Part shown: positions 9,009 to 18,507 of the stretch, in pieces
How positions within the stretch are numbered: the first letter of the stretch is position 1
Layout: each line of letters opens with the position of its first letter
From: Halomarina oriensis
GTDB lineage: Archaea; Halobacteriota; Halobacteria; Halobacteriales; Haloarculaceae
Length of the DNA stretch: 45,499 bases
NCBI RefSeq assembly: GCF_009791395.1
Contig: NZ_WSZK01000022.1
Span: 1 to 45,499, forward strand
Direction: 5' to 3'
Notes under the pieces: generated by a model
What the model was told of the DNA's origin: nothing
The model's input: only the letters and a program-made list of their open reading frames with translations
Databases searched by the model: none
Position numbers and translations under genes: made by a program

Positions 9009-10424
9009 ATGGCTGGCCGCGATTCCTCAATGTGGAGACTCGCCCGACGCTTCGCCCTCTTTTGGAGTGCTGGAGTGCTGGCACTCCTGACGCTCGACAG
9101 TGTGGCAGCGAGCAACGCCGCAGTGAGTCTCAACAACGCGGCCGCCCGCAACGCTCTGGCCGTCCCGCGGTGGTTGTACCTGAGCACCGGTGGTGGCACG
9201 ATTGGAGCTTCAGCGCTGTTGGCCAGCTTCGTCACAGACAGACAATACATCGAATACGTCCACAACTGGGCCGTTGACGTTCATCCTACAAGGCTCGTTC
9301 GCCGCGGCGGGACTGCTGTGCTTCGGTTCCTTGGGGTCGTCGCGCTTGGGTACGTCATCTGGAGTGGGTTGACTGGCCCCCAGATACCGACCGTCAACGG
9401 AGCGGTCATCCTTGTCTTTGCAGGGGTACGCGCCGGGTTGACAATCATCTCGTACCTTATCGGGAACCCGTGGCCACTGGTGAACCCGTGGCGCACCCTC
9501 TCAACGGTTCTCCCCACTTTCGACATCCAGTACCCGGCCCGTGTCGGACGCTGGCCAGCCGTCGGGGGGTTCTTAGGTCTCATCTGGATCGAGACGACGA
9601 CGCCAATTAACAATCAGCCAGCGTTGTTGGCGACCGTTCTACTCGGGTACTCGATACTCACTCTGACGGGGGCACTGGTGTTTGGACGAGACGCGTGGTT
9701 CGATAATGTAGATCCCATCTCGGTCATGTTCCGCTTCTATGGTAGCGTCGCGCCAATCCAGCGCAGCGATGACGGCCTCTCGATCCGCCCACCAGGGTTC
9801 GGGCTTCCTGCGAAGCGAATCGTCGATAGCCTCGACGATATCGCGTTTATCATCGCGCTGGTCTGGGAACTCACCTTCACCGGCTTCGTTACAACCGCCC
9901 CGGGGGCGGCATTCGTCGAAGCACTCGTCAGCCTCGGATTCCCCGTCTTGGGTGTTTACCTGACCGTGTTCATCGGAGGCTACGGGCTCTTCGTCGGTGT
10001 CTATCTCGCAGCTGCGAAGCGCACCCGCACGTTCGTCGGGACGTACTTCACGAGTCGCGCGTTGGCGCTTCGCTTCGCGCCGCCACTCCTCGCCATTGGT
10101 GCTGGATATCATCTCGCCCACTACTTCGGCTTCTTCATCTCGTTGCTCCCATCGTTACAGGCGGTTATCACAAGCCCACTCACCCCGCCCGCGAACCCAA
10201 TCGTATTGACGCTCCCCGGGTGGTTTGAGGGCCTCAACATCGCCTTCGTCCTCTTGGGACACCTGCTGGCAATCTGGCTCGCCCACGCGATTGCCTACGA
10301 GACGTTCGCTTCACGACTGGTCGCGATTCGGAGCCAGTATTCGTTTATCGCTGTTATGATCGGTTACACCGTGATCAGTCTCTGGTTGATCTCGCTCCCC
10401 ACCGCTACGCCAGCATTCCTGTGA
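9009..10424 (+). CDS. Large polytopic membrane protein, unknown function
   Basis: From the ATG at 9009 (a TTG lies one codon earlier) this is a 471-residue protein with about ten to twelve hydrophobic segments. The first hydrophobic stretch (about 12-30) is followed by an Ala/Asn-rich extracytoplasmic loop and another helix. There are no obvious charged transport motifs, nucleotide-binding sites or cysteines in pairs. The repeated NPWPLVNPWRT segment near residues 155-165 is distinctive. It lies between the cox/CPBP genes and the iron-transport-like lipoprotein, so a role in respiration or metal transport is possible, but no family could be named. Confidence 0.75.
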   Translation: MAGRDSSMWRLARRFALFWSAGVLALLTLDSVAASNAAVSLNNAAARNALAVPRWLYLSTGGGTIGASALLASFVTDRQYIEYVHNWAVDVHPTRLVRRGGTAVLRFLGVVALGYVIWSGLTGPQIPTVNGAVILVFAGVRAGLTIISYLIGNPWPLVNPWRTLSTVLPTFDIQYPARVGRWPAVGGFLGLIWIETTTPINNQPALLATVLLGYSILTLTGALVFGRDAWFDNVDPISVMFRFYGSVAPIQRSDDGLSIRPPGFGLPAKRIVDSLDDIAFIIALVWELTFTGFVTTAPGAAFVEALVSLGFPVLGVYLTVFIGGYGLFVGVYLAAAKRTRTFVGTYFTSRALALRFAPPLLAIGAGYHLAHYFGFFISLLPSLQAVITSPLTPPANPIVLTLPGWFEGLNIAFVLLGHLLAIWLAHAIAYETFASRLVAIRSQYSFIAVMIGYTVISLWLISLPTATPAFL

Positions 10425-10455
10425 GGAGAGCTGGAGACGAGTAGTCCGCAGCGCT

Positions 10456-11502
10456 TCACTGTCCAATAGTCATGGCCGGCATCTCGAAGAAGGCAGTCTC
10501 GTACCCGTCGTGACGGGCAACCTGTGGCGGCAAGTCGACGGTGAGTGTGAGGTGTTCGATGTCGGTAGTCTTCTCGAGGGGCACGCCATAGTGGTATCCG
10601 AGCGTCGAATCCAACGCGGCACTGAGTGAGATGTCAATCGTATTCCCAGCTGCGGTGGTCACTTCTCCACTGAGTTGCATCATCGGAAGGACGATACGAT
10701 TGTACGGGGTGTGGGCGGTCACTGCCAGATACGTTCCCCCGCCGAATCGTGGTGCATCCCGGATGAGACGAGCAGTGAACTGCGCATCACCGCTCACCGC
10801 TGTCCCGAGGACGCTTCCTACTGCGATGTCTGGTACGACCCCACTGGGAACGCCCATGTCCATTGGTTCGATGGCTGCGCGCTGGCCTTGTCGTTCCCCC
10901 AACCGGCGAATCGAGAGGTCATAGAGGGCGTCGGTATCGAAGGTAAACGGGAGTTCTACGGACAGAGGGTCGCCGAACCGACTGGTGAACGCTCCCGTGC
11001 GGGGCATCGAGAGCCCGCCGATGCTGAGTCGAACCTGATACTCACCTTCGCCATCGAGGGGAAAGTTCGCCCCGTAGTGAAATCCCATCTGCTGGGAGAG
11101 CATTGGGTAGATGACCTCTTGGGACACGAGCGACTCGTCGCGATGGATTTCGAGCGAGACGCCGCTGGAGGGTACGACGATGCCGGTTTCGCGATCCCAC
11201 ACCGACGCCATCAGATGGACAGAGTCGTCAGCGGTGACGGTCACCTTCTCACGCGCGTCCGACTGGACATTCCAGAACCGATGGGGATAGGAGTAACTCA
11301 ACGCGACCTTGTACGCACCGACTGTCGCGGTTTGGATGAGCGCCATCCCTTCGGTAATCGCCGGGACGTAGACTGCTTGGGGTCGATTCTCGACGAGTGG
11401 CGGATCTCGCCAGGCCGATGTTCGTTCGAATCCGTCGAGACACCCGGCGAGTGTCGCACCAAGCCCCGCCCCACCTAGCCGAAGGACATCACGCCGGTCC
11501 AT
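10456..11502 (-). CDS. Tat lipoprotein related to iron-transport (Tp34/FetP-like) proteins
   Basis: From the ATG at 11502 this is a 348-residue exported lipoprotein. The N-terminus has a twin-arginine-type signal (DRRDVLRLGG) and a lipobox (LAGC), so it should be anchored outside the membrane. Two similar beta-rich halves follow. Segments such as AITEGMALIQ, the GFHYGANFPL motif and a second GYHYGVPL motif resemble the Tp34/FetP iron-binding fold, in which Met and His residues coordinate metal. It may bind iron or copper outside the cell. The call rests on this motif resemblance. It is convergent with the membrane protein ending at 10424. Confidence 0.6.
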   Translation of the reverse strand: MDRRDVLRLGGAGLGATLAGCLDGFERTSAWRDPPLVENRPQAVYVPAITEGMALIQTATVGAYKVALSYSYPHRFWNVQSDAREKVTVTADDSVHLMASVWDRETGIVVPSSGVSLEIHRDESLVSQEVIYPMLSQQMGFHYGANFPLDGEGEYQVRLSIGGLSMPRTGAFTSRFGDPLSVELPFTFDTDALYDLSIRRLGERQGQRAAIEPMDMGVPSGVVPDIAVGSVLGTAVSGDAQFTARLIRDAPRFGGGTYLAVTAHTPYNRIVLPMMQLSGEVTTAAGNTIDISLSAALDSTLGYHYGVPLEKTTDIEHLTLTVDLPPQVARHDGYETAFFEMPAMTIGQ

Positions 11503-11626
11503 TATCGAACCACGGGCGCACGGACACAAACACTCGCTGATTGTGGCTCGACCCTCACGAGTTAACAAATAAGGCCGCTCCGAATAATAAGAACACTAGA
11601 TAAAACCCCGTTTTCTAACAGCCCGA

Positions 11627-11635
11627 TTAATATAT
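11627..11635 (+). promoter_or_regulatory. Probable TATA box for the zntA-like ATPase gene
   Basis: The AT-rich run TTAATATAT lies 22-30 bp upstream of the ATG at 11657, in a 150-bp spacer that is markedly AT-rich for this genome. Many haloarchaeal transcripts are leaderless or nearly so, which fits a TATA box this close to the start. No clear operator palindrome was seen between it and the ATG. The position is inferred from composition and spacing only. Confidence 0.5.
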
Positions 11636-11656
11636 TTCCGGCAGCTATCCTGAGCT

Positions 11657-14293
11657 ATGACAGACGAGTCCCCAGGCTCCGACACATCTTCATCCGGGGG
11701 GGACAGCGAGCAGTCCTCGGGCGGCCACGGTCATGACCATAACCATGACCGTGACCACAGTCACTCGGCAGCGAGCAACGCTGCCGCCGACGAACGTCTC
11801 GACGGTGACACGACGGTCGAGTTGTCGGTACCGGAGATGGACTGCGCCTCGTGTGCGAAGAAGGTCGAATCGAGTGTCCGCAAGTTGGAGGGGATCGAGT
11901 CAGTCGACCCCCAGGTGACGAGCGGGCGACTGCGTGTCGGCTACAACGACACGCAGACCGACGCCGACGCGATCACTGACCGGGTCGAGAAGGCGGGCTA
12001 TACGGTCGAAGCAAGTAGTGGCCCACAGTCCGTGCGATTTGACGTCCCCGATATGGACTGTGCGTCGTGTGCTGGCAAGGTCGAGAACGCACTTGGGTCG
12101 GTGAGTGGTATCCACCGTTACGACACGCAGCCGACGAGCGGGACTGTCCAAGTCGAGTTCGACGAGGAGACAGTCTCGCGTCGTCAACTCGTCGATGCCA
12201 TCGAGGGAGTGGGGTACGGGGTCACCAACGCTGAGGCGAACGACGAAGCGAACCAGACGGGCCGGTCAGAGAGCGTCTGGCGGAGTAAGCGGGCCATCAA
12301 GACGTGGATTAGCGGCGTGTTCGTCGGGTTCGGACTCCTCTTCGAGTTCCCCCTCGAGGCGGCAAACGCGGAGGTGGCGAGCATCCTCGGGACCGAACTG
12401 TTGCTGGCGGACGTACTGTTCTTGGTCGCCGTCGCCATCGGTGGACAGACAATCCTCCGCAACGGCTACTACTCCGCTCGGAACCTGAACCTCGACATCG
12501 ACCTGCTGATGAGCAGTGCAATCATCGGCGCACTCGTCGCGAGTCTCGGGTTCGGGGCGGCGCTGTACTTCGAGGCGGCGACGCTCGCGTTCCTGTTCAG
12601 CGTCGCCGAGTTGCTCGAACGCTACTCGATGGACAAGACCCGCAACTCCCTGCGTGAGCTGATGGACCTCTCGCCCGACGAGGCGACGGTCCGGCGCGAC
12701 GGCGAGGAACTGACCGTCCCCGTCGACGACGTTCGGGTCGGTGAAGTCGTTCTCGTTCGTCCGGGCGAGAAGATTCCGATGGATGGCGAGGTCGTCAACG
12801 GTGAGAGCGCGGTCAACCAGGCTCCCATCACGGGGGAGTCGGTGCCCGTCGATAAGACGACCGGCGACGAGGTGTACGCTGGCACGGTCAACGAGGGCGG
12901 CTACTTGGAAGTGAAAGTCACGAGCGAGGCGAGCGACAACACCATCTCGCGGGTGGTTTCGATGGTCGAAGACGCCCAGTCGAACAAGACTGACCGCGAG
13001 CAGTTCGTCGAGCGCTTCGCAGACTACTATACACCCATTGTCGTCACCGTCGCCCTTGCCGCGATGGTAATACCACCAGTGGCGCTGGGTGCGAGCTGGA
13101 CGACGTGGTTCGTCCGCGGTCTCACACTGATTGTGCTCGCGTGTCCGTGTGCGTTCGTCATCTCGACGCCCGTCTCCGTGGTGTCGGGCATCACCAGCGC
13201 CGCGAAGAACGGCGTCCTCATCAAAGGCGGCGACCACCTGGAGGCGATGGGCGAGGTCGATGCGATCGCCCTCGACAAGACCGGGACGCTGACGAAGGGT
13301 GAACTCGCTGTGACGGATGTCGTTCCACTCAACGGCAACAGCGAGGAGGACGTCCTGCGCTGTGCCCGTGGCCTCGAAACCCGGTCGGAACACCCCATTG
13401 GCGAGGCGATCGTCGCGCAGGCAAACGACCGTGGTGTGGCCGACCGCGAGGTCGACGACTTCGAGAGTCTCACCGGGAAAGGCGTTCGGGCGGACCTCGA
13501 CGGGGAGCCACACTTCGCGGGGAAACCAGGCCTGTTCGAGGAGCTGGGCTTCGACCTCTCGCACGTCCACGCGACGACCGACGGCGGGCAGGTAACGGCG
13601 ACGACCCAGCAGCTCTGTGAACGCAATGACTGCCTCGACTTGTTGGAGAGCACTGTCCCAAAACTCCAGTCGGAGGGAAAAACCGTCGTCCTCGTCGGGA
13701 CCGAAGACGAACTGGAGGGCGTCATCGCCGTCGCCGACGAGGTTCGCCCCGACGCTGCGGCGATGGTCGAGCGTCTCCACGACCTCGGCGTGGAGCACGT
13801 CGTGATGCTCACGGGCGACAACCAGCGCACCGCCAACGCCATCGGGGAGCAGGTCGGTGTCGATGACGTCCGCGCCGAACTCCTCCCCGAAGACAAGGTG
13901 AGCGCGGTCGAGGCGCTCCAGCGTGAGTACGGCACGGTCGCGATGGTCGGCGACGGCATCAACGACGCGCCCGCACTGGCCACCGCCGACGTCGGCGTCG
14001 CCATGGGTGCGGCCGGGACCGACACCGCCCTCGAAACGGCGGATATCGCGTTGATGGCCGACGACCTCTCGCGTCTGCCGTACCTCTACGACCTCTCACA
14101 CCGGGCGAACGGCGTCATCCGGCAGAACATCTGGGTCAGTCTCGGCGCGAAAGCCGTTCTTGCCGTCGCCGTCCCCTTCGGCCTCCCCATCTGGGCCGCC
14201 GTCCTGTTCGGCGACGCCGGCATGACCGTCGGTGTCACCGGCAACGCGATGCGCCTCTCCCGCGTTCGTGCCGCACTTGGAGCCACGACGTAA
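11657..14293 (+). CDS. Zn/Cd-type heavy-metal P1B ATPase, full length
   Basis: An 878-residue ATP-driven metal exporter. The N-terminus is His/Asp-rich (HGHDHNHDRDHSH), then two heavy-metal-associated domains each with MDCASC (about residues 58 and 131). The transmembrane CPC motif is at 496-498, the phosphorylated Asp540 is in DKTGTLTKGE, SEHPIG follows, and the hinge is [10 protein letters not shown]. The last helices carry a Lys (LGAKAV) and an Asp (FGDAGM), typical of Zn/Cd/Pb exporters, not Cu pumps. It probably forms an efflux unit with the CDF exporter two genes downstream. A 510-codon antisense frame within it is a codon-bias shadow. Exact metal is inferred. Confidence 0.95.
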   Translation: MTDESPGSDTSSSGGDSEQSSGGHGHDHNHDRDHSHSAASNAAADERLDGDTTVELSVPEMDCASCAKKVESSVRKLEGIESVDPQVTSGRLRVGYNDTQTDADAITDRVEKAGYTVEASSGPQSVRFDVPDMDCASCAGKVENALGSVSGIHRYDTQPTSGTVQVEFDEETVSRRQLVDAIEGVGYGVTNAEANDEANQTGRSESVWRSKRAIKTWISGVFVGFGLLFEFPLEAANAEVASILGTELLLADVLFLVAVAIGGQTILRNGYYSARNLNLDIDLLMSSAIIGALVASLGFGAALYFEAATLAFLFSVAELLERYSMDKTRNSLRELMDLSPDEATVRRDGEELTVPVDDVRVGEVVLVRPGEKIPMDGEVVNGESAVNQAPITGESVPVDKTTGDEVYAGTVNEGGYLEVKVTSEASDNTISRVVSMVEDAQSNKTDREQFVERFADYYTPIVVTVALAAMVIPPVALGASWTTWFVRGLTLIVLACPCAFVISTPVSVVSGITSAAKNGVLIKGGDHLEAMGEVDAIALDKTGTLTKGELAVTDVVPLNGNSEEDVLRCARGLETRSEHPIGEAIVAQANDRGVADREVDDFESLTGKGVRADLDGEPHFAGKPGLFEELGFDLSHVHATTDGGQVTATTQQLCERNDCLDLLESTVPKLQSEGKTVVLVGTEDELEGVIAVADEVRPDAAAMVERLHDLGVEHVVMLTGDNQRTANAIGEQVGVDDVRAELLPEDKVSAVEALQREYGTVAMVGDGINDAPALATADVGVAMGAAGTDTALETADIALMADDLSRLPYLYDLSHRANGVIRQNIWVSLGAKAVLAVAVPFGLPIWAAVLFGDAGMTVGVTGNAMRLSRVRAALGATT

Positions 14294-14324
14294 TCGACGT
14301 CAAATCATCATCTGCTACTCATCA

Positions 14325-14618
14325 ATGGAACTCACATCACGCCGAGCGTTAGTCCTCGTCGCACTGGCGGGTATCATCATCCCAGGGGTGTTGGACTTCA
14401 CCCTCGTCCAGTACGGGTACTCCGGTGTCGGTAGCTTCGTTTGGACAGTTGGTTACGGAGGTGCCGTGATTGCGGTCTGGTACGGCTGGCTCCGGCCACT
14501 CGACATCACCGGTGACACCGGTGAGTCACGCGCGTGGACCGTCGACGCTGACGACCCAACGGTCGAGAGTGATTCGACGGACAGGGATACGGCTTCCGAG
14601 GAGGACGACGACAGATGA
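14325..14618 (+). CDS. Small two-helix membrane protein with acidic tail
   Basis: A 97-residue protein starting at the ATG at 14325, after the ATPase stop. Two hydrophobic segments (about 8-27 and 34-55) are followed by a strongly acidic, Asp/Thr/Ser-rich C-terminal tail ending EEDDDR. Its stop overlaps the CDF start by four bases (ATGA), so it is translationally coupled to the exporter and lies in the ATPase-to-CDF operon. It could be an accessory subunit or a cytoplasmic metal-buffering tail; no family is recognised. Confidence 0.8.
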   Translation: MELTSRRALVLVALAGIIIPGVLDFTLVQYGYSGVGSFVWTVGYGGAVIAVWYGWLRPLDITGDTGESRAWTVDADDPTVESDSTDRDTASEEDDDR

Positions 14619-15547
14619 GCATACACGATCACTCCGGTGGCCACGATGACGAACACGGAAGCCATCAAAGTGGGTCACAGAGCACCCGCACGCTCGCCGT
14701 CGTTGCGGCGATCAACTTCGTCGGGTTTGTCGTCGAACTGGCCGGTGGCCTGGCCTTTGGGTCGGTCGCGCTCATCAGCGATGCGTTCCACATGCTGTTC
14801 GATATGCTCGCGTACGTGATGGCCTTCGGCGCGAGCTACACCGCTGAACGATACGAAGGCGGTGAGCGATGGTCCTACGGCCTTCACCGTCTCGAACCGA
14901 CGGCGGCGTTCCTCAATGGTGCGTTACTCCTCCCGATGGTGGGCTACATCCTCTGGGAGTCCTACCAGCGCTTCCTGAATCCGGTGGCCATCGACCCAAT
15001 GTTGACACTGGTCATCGCCGTCGGTGGGCTGCTCGTTAACCTCGGCTCGGTGTATATTCTGCAGGGCGGCGAGATGAGCCTCAACGAGCGCGGCGCGTTC
15101 TACCACCTGCTCGGGGACGCCGGGGGGTCGGTGGCCGTCATCGTCTCGACAGTTGCCGTCGCGGCGTTTGATCTTCCGATTGCCGACCCGATTGCGGCCG
15201 TGCTTATCGGGGCACTCGTCCTCTGGTCGGCGGGGAAGGTGCTCAGAGAAAGTACAGCGATTCTCCTCGAACGTAGTCCCGTGCCGAGTGACGAGGTCCG
15301 AACTGAGCTCTTGGCACTCGACGATGTCGACAGTATCGCGGATCTGCACATCTGGCAGGTTTGTAGCCAACTGACAGTTGCGACAGTTCGACTCACGACG
15401 CAAAGCGAGTCGCTCACTGACCAGCGGGCAGTTCAGCAGGCCGTTCACGAACGACTAGCTGAGTGGGATATCGACCACGCGACCGTTGAGTGTCTCGACG
15501 GCACTGCCCCCGATGTCGTCCAGTCTGCGGCGACCGACCATCACTGA
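14615..15547 (+). CDS. Cation diffusion facilitator (CDF) metal exporter
   Basis: A 310-residue secondary exporter that swaps protons for divalent metal, usually zinc, cadmium or cobalt. A His/Asp-rich N-terminus (HDHSGGHDDEHGSHQSG) precedes six membrane helices. The metal sites are visible in helix 2 (DAFHMLFD) and helix 5 (HLLGD, an HxxxD pair as in zinc members). The C-terminal cytoplasmic domain has the ferredoxin-like pattern DDVDSIADLHIWQV. Coupled to the small membrane protein upstream and following the Zn/Cd ATPase, it points to a zinc/cadmium efflux operon. Confidence 0.93.
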   Translation: MSIHDHSGGHDDEHGSHQSGSQSTRTLAVVAAINFVGFVVELAGGLAFGSVALISDAFHMLFDMLAYVMAFGASYTAERYEGGERWSYGLHRLEPTAAFLNGALLLPMVGYILWESYQRFLNPVAIDPMLTLVIAVGGLLVNLGSVYILQGGEMSLNERGAFYHLLGDAGGSVAVIVSTVAVAAFDLPIADPIAAVLIGALVLWSAGKVLRESTAILLERSPVPSDEVRTELLALDDVDSIADLHIWQVCSQLTVATVRLTTQSESLTDQRAVQQAVHERLAEWDIDHATVECLDGTAPDVVQSAATDHH

Positions 15548-15553
15548 GTTACA

Positions 15554-15964
15554 ATGCCACCGCACGCCACCAGCGACATGTTCGAGATTCTCGATGTGAC
15601 CGACGAGAACCTCGTCGCGGTTCGGGTCGGTCGGGGCACACCGAAGGGCTACGACGAACTCTACTCGCTGCTCGTCGAGAAAACCGAACAGCATGGTAGG
15701 GTCCGCGTGTACGAAGAAGTCACCGCCTGGACATTCCAGACGTTCCTTTCACACTTCCACGGCATCGCCCCGGACCTCCGATACGGTTCCGGGTTCACCA
15801 TCAGTCGCTATGCGGCGATCGGTGACTCGCCGTGGGCGAAACTGCTGTTCGTGTTGTGGCGCGCAATTCGCCCTGTGTGGCCGGTCGCCCCCGACGAGAT
15901 GCGTTACTTCTCGCTCGACGCGGAGGCTGCTGCCCAAGAGTGGATTCAGGAGCGTGAGCAATGA
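15554..15964 (+). CDS. SpoIIAA/STAS-like domain protein
   Basis: A 136-residue soluble protein six bases after the CDF gene. The pattern of a small alpha/beta domain with VYEEVTAW, the FHGIAPDLR segment and the ending RPVWPVAPDEMRYF matches the SpoIIAA-like (STAS-related) family. In other members a single domain binds lipids or partner proteins; the role here is unknown. Its stop overlaps the next start by four bases (ATGA). A degenerate second copy lies at 24939-25255 beside an amidohydrolase, so the family has moved or duplicated in this replicon. Confidence 0.8.
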   Translation: MPPHATSDMFEILDVTDENLVAVRVGRGTPKGYDELYSLLVEKTEQHGRVRVYEEVTAWTFQTFLSHFHGIAPDLRYGSGFTISRYAAIGDSPWAKLLFVLWRAIRPVWPVAPDEMRYFSLDAEAAAQEWIQEREQ

Positions 15965-17055
15965 CCGATAGCATCCTCGTGGTCGGTGGGTACGGAACGG
16001 TCGGACGAACGGTTTGTCGAACTCTCGCTGAGTCGACCGACCGGCCAGTACTGGCCGGGGGCCGGAATTGGCGGGCGGCACAACGATTCGCAGCGACAGC
16101 AGACGGTGTCGAGGCGCGACACATCGATGTCGCCGATAGCAGAACGTATGACGAGACACTCAGAAATGTTGAGACCGTCGTCGTCTGTTTCGATCAGAAG
16201 ACCGTGGCATTTCCACAGGCCTGCTTCGAACGAGGCATCGATTATTTCGACACGTCGCCGACCGATACGTTGCTCCGAGCGATCGAGGAATGCGACGATG
16301 TCGCCCGAGCTGAGAAAGCGACAGGTATTCTGAGTCTTGGGCTCTCCCCTGGGCTGACGAATCTCTTTGCTGCTGCAGGGATGACCGCCCTAGACTACAC
16401 GACCCAAATCGACATCACACTCCTGCTGGGCCTCGGCGAGGAGTTCGGCCCGGACACGATTAAGTGGACCCTCGAAGATGGACTCGATGACTTCACGGTG
16501 CGGACTGACGGTGTCGACCGAGATGTCGTCGCGTTCACTGATGGACGCGTCACTCATATCCCCGGGTGGGGTCGCCGTCGGGTATACCGCGCGAATCTCG
16601 CCGACCAGCACGTCCTCGCTCGTACGACGACTGTCCCCACGGTTGCCACGCGACTCTGCTATAGCTCACACATCGCGACGAAGGCACTCGCCATGGTGAT
16701 GCACACGGGCCGCGTCGACGACGTGGTTTCGGGTATCGGTATCGAGAGGATCGCCCGTACCGGTTCGTCACTGGCGGTTGGTGCGGCCGAATCAGTGGTG
16801 ATGACTGAGGTTCAGGGGGTCGTCGGTGATTGTCCGACTCGGCACACGCGGTGGCTTCGCGGGCCTGACCAGGCCCGTGCCACCGGGCTCGTCGCGGCAC
16901 AAGCAATCCAACAGCTCGATACAACATCGATACCGACCGGAGTCCACCACCTCCACCAAGTGTTCGACCTTGAGCCATTCTGTGAGCGACTCTTAGAAGC
17001 CGGATACGCACTGGGTGAGTCAGTCGAACAGACCAGTGAACCATCCATATTTTGA
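15961..17055 (+). CDS. Saccharopine-dehydrogenase-family NAD(P)-binding protein
   Basis: A 364-residue protein with an N-terminal Rossmann nucleotide-binding motif (VVGGYGTVGRTV) at residues about 7-18, followed by a second alpha/beta domain typical of the saccharopine dehydrogenase fold. The family reduces or oxidises imino acids, but many members act on other substrates, so lysine metabolism is not implied. It is translationally coupled to the SpoIIAA-like gene, which suggests the two act together. Its link to metal export is unknown. A normal-length protein without obvious damage. Confidence 0.85.
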   Translation: MTDSILVVGGYGTVGRTVCRTLAESTDRPVLAGGRNWRAAQRFAATADGVEARHIDVADSRTYDETLRNVETVVVCFDQKTVAFPQACFERGIDYFDTSPTDTLLRAIEECDDVARAEKATGILSLGLSPGLTNLFAAAGMTALDYTTQIDITLLLGLGEEFGPDTIKWTLEDGLDDFTVRTDGVDRDVVAFTDGRVTHIPGWGRRRVYRANLADQHVLARTTTVPTVATRLCYSSHIATKALAMVMHTGRVDDVVSGIGIERIARTGSSLAVGAAESVVMTEVQGVVGDCPTRHTRWLRGPDQARATGLVAAQAIQQLDTTSIPTGVHHLHQVFDLEPFCERLLEAGYALGESVEQTSEPSIF

Positions 17056-17078
17056 TGAGCAAACCTCTGAGCTACTTC

Positions 17079-17360
17079 TCACCCTCGTTCGAGGTACAGT
17101 GAGTAGAGAATGGTTGCGAACCCGAGCGCGACGAGAACGCTGTTGAGAAGGACTCCAACTTCGAGCGAGACCGAGAGGACTTGGTTGGCAATACCCGCGA
17201 GTAGCGCCCCCAGAGTGATGATTGTGAACCCGATACCGAGGAGCCGAATAGACGGTGAGTTTGTCTGGCGATATGCCTTGTATGCGATGTACGTAATCGC
17301 CGCACCCAGCAGCAAGATGATGGTTTTGACGACGACGATAGCAGGTCCGACCCACATCAC
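17079..17360 (-). CDS. Three-helix membrane protein (DUF7521-like), partner of adjacent HTH gene
   Basis: A 93-residue protein with three hydrophobic segments (about 6-25, 41-60 and 66-85), ending LYLERG. It is cotranscribed with a winged-helix gene: the HTH stop overlaps this ATG by four bases. Small DUF7521-like membrane proteins paired with an HTH gene are common in haloarchaea and are thought to form a sensor/regulator pair. Target and signal are unknown. The family name is from memory of that gene pair. Confidence 0.75.
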   Translation of the reverse strand: MMWVGPAIVVVKTIILLLGAAITYIAYKAYRQTNSPSIRLLGIGFTIITLGALLAGIANQVLSVSLEVGVLLNSVLVALGFATILYSLYLERG

Positions 17361-17734
17361 AGTTCGTCCCCCATCTTCGACCAGATATCGGCCAGTCGTT
17401 CCCCAGCGTTTCGTGGGGGGCGGTCGATGGTCACTGCGAACGTATCGTCGGATTCCATCGAGATTGTAACGTCCTCGAAGTCTCGTTCGTAGAGCGTCAC
17501 GCGGCCCCCGTTCGGGTTGATCCGGTCCTGTTCGCGAACGAGTGACGCCGCGCAGAGTCGGTCGAGCTTACGGTACACCGTCGACTGGGAGATGTCACAG
17601 GCATCGATAAGGTCGGTTGCGGTCATGGGCTCGGCAGTGTGTTGCAGGATGGTTCGACAATCTTCATCGTCCAGCGCCTCGAGGACCACCTCTGGCGAGG
17701 GGCCATCGTCAGATGGCGCTGGAGCAGGCACCAT
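17357..17734 (-). CDS. Winged helix-turn-helix regulator (DUF7351/ArsR-like)
   Basis: A 125-residue DNA-binding protein. Residues about 15-80 form a winged helix: LEALDDEDCRTILQH, then a recognition helix in DISQSTVYRKLDRL, then the wing around VTLYERDFEDV. The first-helix pattern and length match haloarchaeal HTH regulators that pair with the small membrane protein downstream. Metal-binding Cys/His sites are not obvious, so it may read the state of its membrane partner instead of a free metal. The 220 bp upstream contain no gene. Confidence 0.85.
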   Translation of the reverse strand: MVPAPAPSDDGPSPEVVLEALDDEDCRTILQHTAEPMTATDLIDACDISQSTVYRKLDRLCAASLVREQDRINPNGGRVTLYERDFEDVTISMESDDTFAVTIDRPPRNAGERLADIWSKMGDEL

Positions 17735-17957
17735 GGACCGAGTTTATCGACGCGACGGAATATACACCCCGAAAGATGACGCCAACTGTCGAGAAATCTA
17801 CCTTACTGGTCCCGAGTTGAACGAGCAGTCAATAGATTCCGATGTCCTACAATTCTACGCTCTCCCGCCGTATCAACGCTGTAGTCTGTCCAATATGGCA
17901 CCTCTCTGCCACGACTTCCAGTTTCCCCAAGAGAACAAACAGAGCCAGCTAATCAGG

Positions 17958-18161
17958 TCAGTACTGGCCCAGGTCGACGCCTCGTGAAAACATCGTCAAG
18001 AGATAAATGGAGCCAAGTCCCATCAGCCCGACCGCACCGAAGGTTGTGTAATTGACTAGTGACGACTCTGCTGGACTTGTCGCGAAAATGTACAGTACTG
18101 TCAGGGCTAGCAGAGAGACTGTCATCAACCCAACGATAGTATCACCAACGGTAGTATTCAT
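17958..18161 (-). CDS. Very small two-helix membrane protein
   Basis: A 67-residue protein starting at an ATG with two hydrophobic helices (about 7-28 and 38-58). Both ends are short and it has no recognised motif. It sits between the HTH gene and the DtxR locus, separated from both by more than 220 bp, so it may be monocistronic. Small membrane proteins like this are hard to prove by sequence alone; the start and composition are reasonable. Confidence 0.5.
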   Translation of the reverse strand: MNTTVGDTIVGLMTVSLLALTVLYIFATSPAESSLVNYTTFGAVGLMGLGSIYLLTMFSRGVDLGQY

Positions 18162-18507
18162 GGCTCATTCCTCTGCTTCCTGCAGTATATTTCAATCGAA
18201 TCGTTTCTGGCATTGCCGCTAGTCGGCTCGTATTGTGCCAACAATTGATTGGTCTGATATCACTGGATTATGACTCACTGAAGTCGCGACCGGCGCGCCC
18301 AATGCACGGACGAGATTGAGAGTATTACGCCCCCTGTTCGAACTCTGGAGGACTGCTGCAATCTCGGTATCTCGTTTGCTCCGCCGGTCAACCGCTGCGG
18401 ATGGCGGGGGTAGAGAGTAATCTCGAGCCACTCGCATCTCCGCCGCGAACTCTGGTTCAACTCGGTATCCGACCAGTCGACACTGTGGCGCAGCTGGCAC
18501 GAGCGCT

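Noticed and set aside
12266-13798. 510-codon open frame on the minus strand inside the Zn/Cd ATPase
   Set aside because: It lies wholly antisense to a clear ATPase with all motifs, and its Asp/Val/Arg pattern follows from GC-rich codon use on the real strand.
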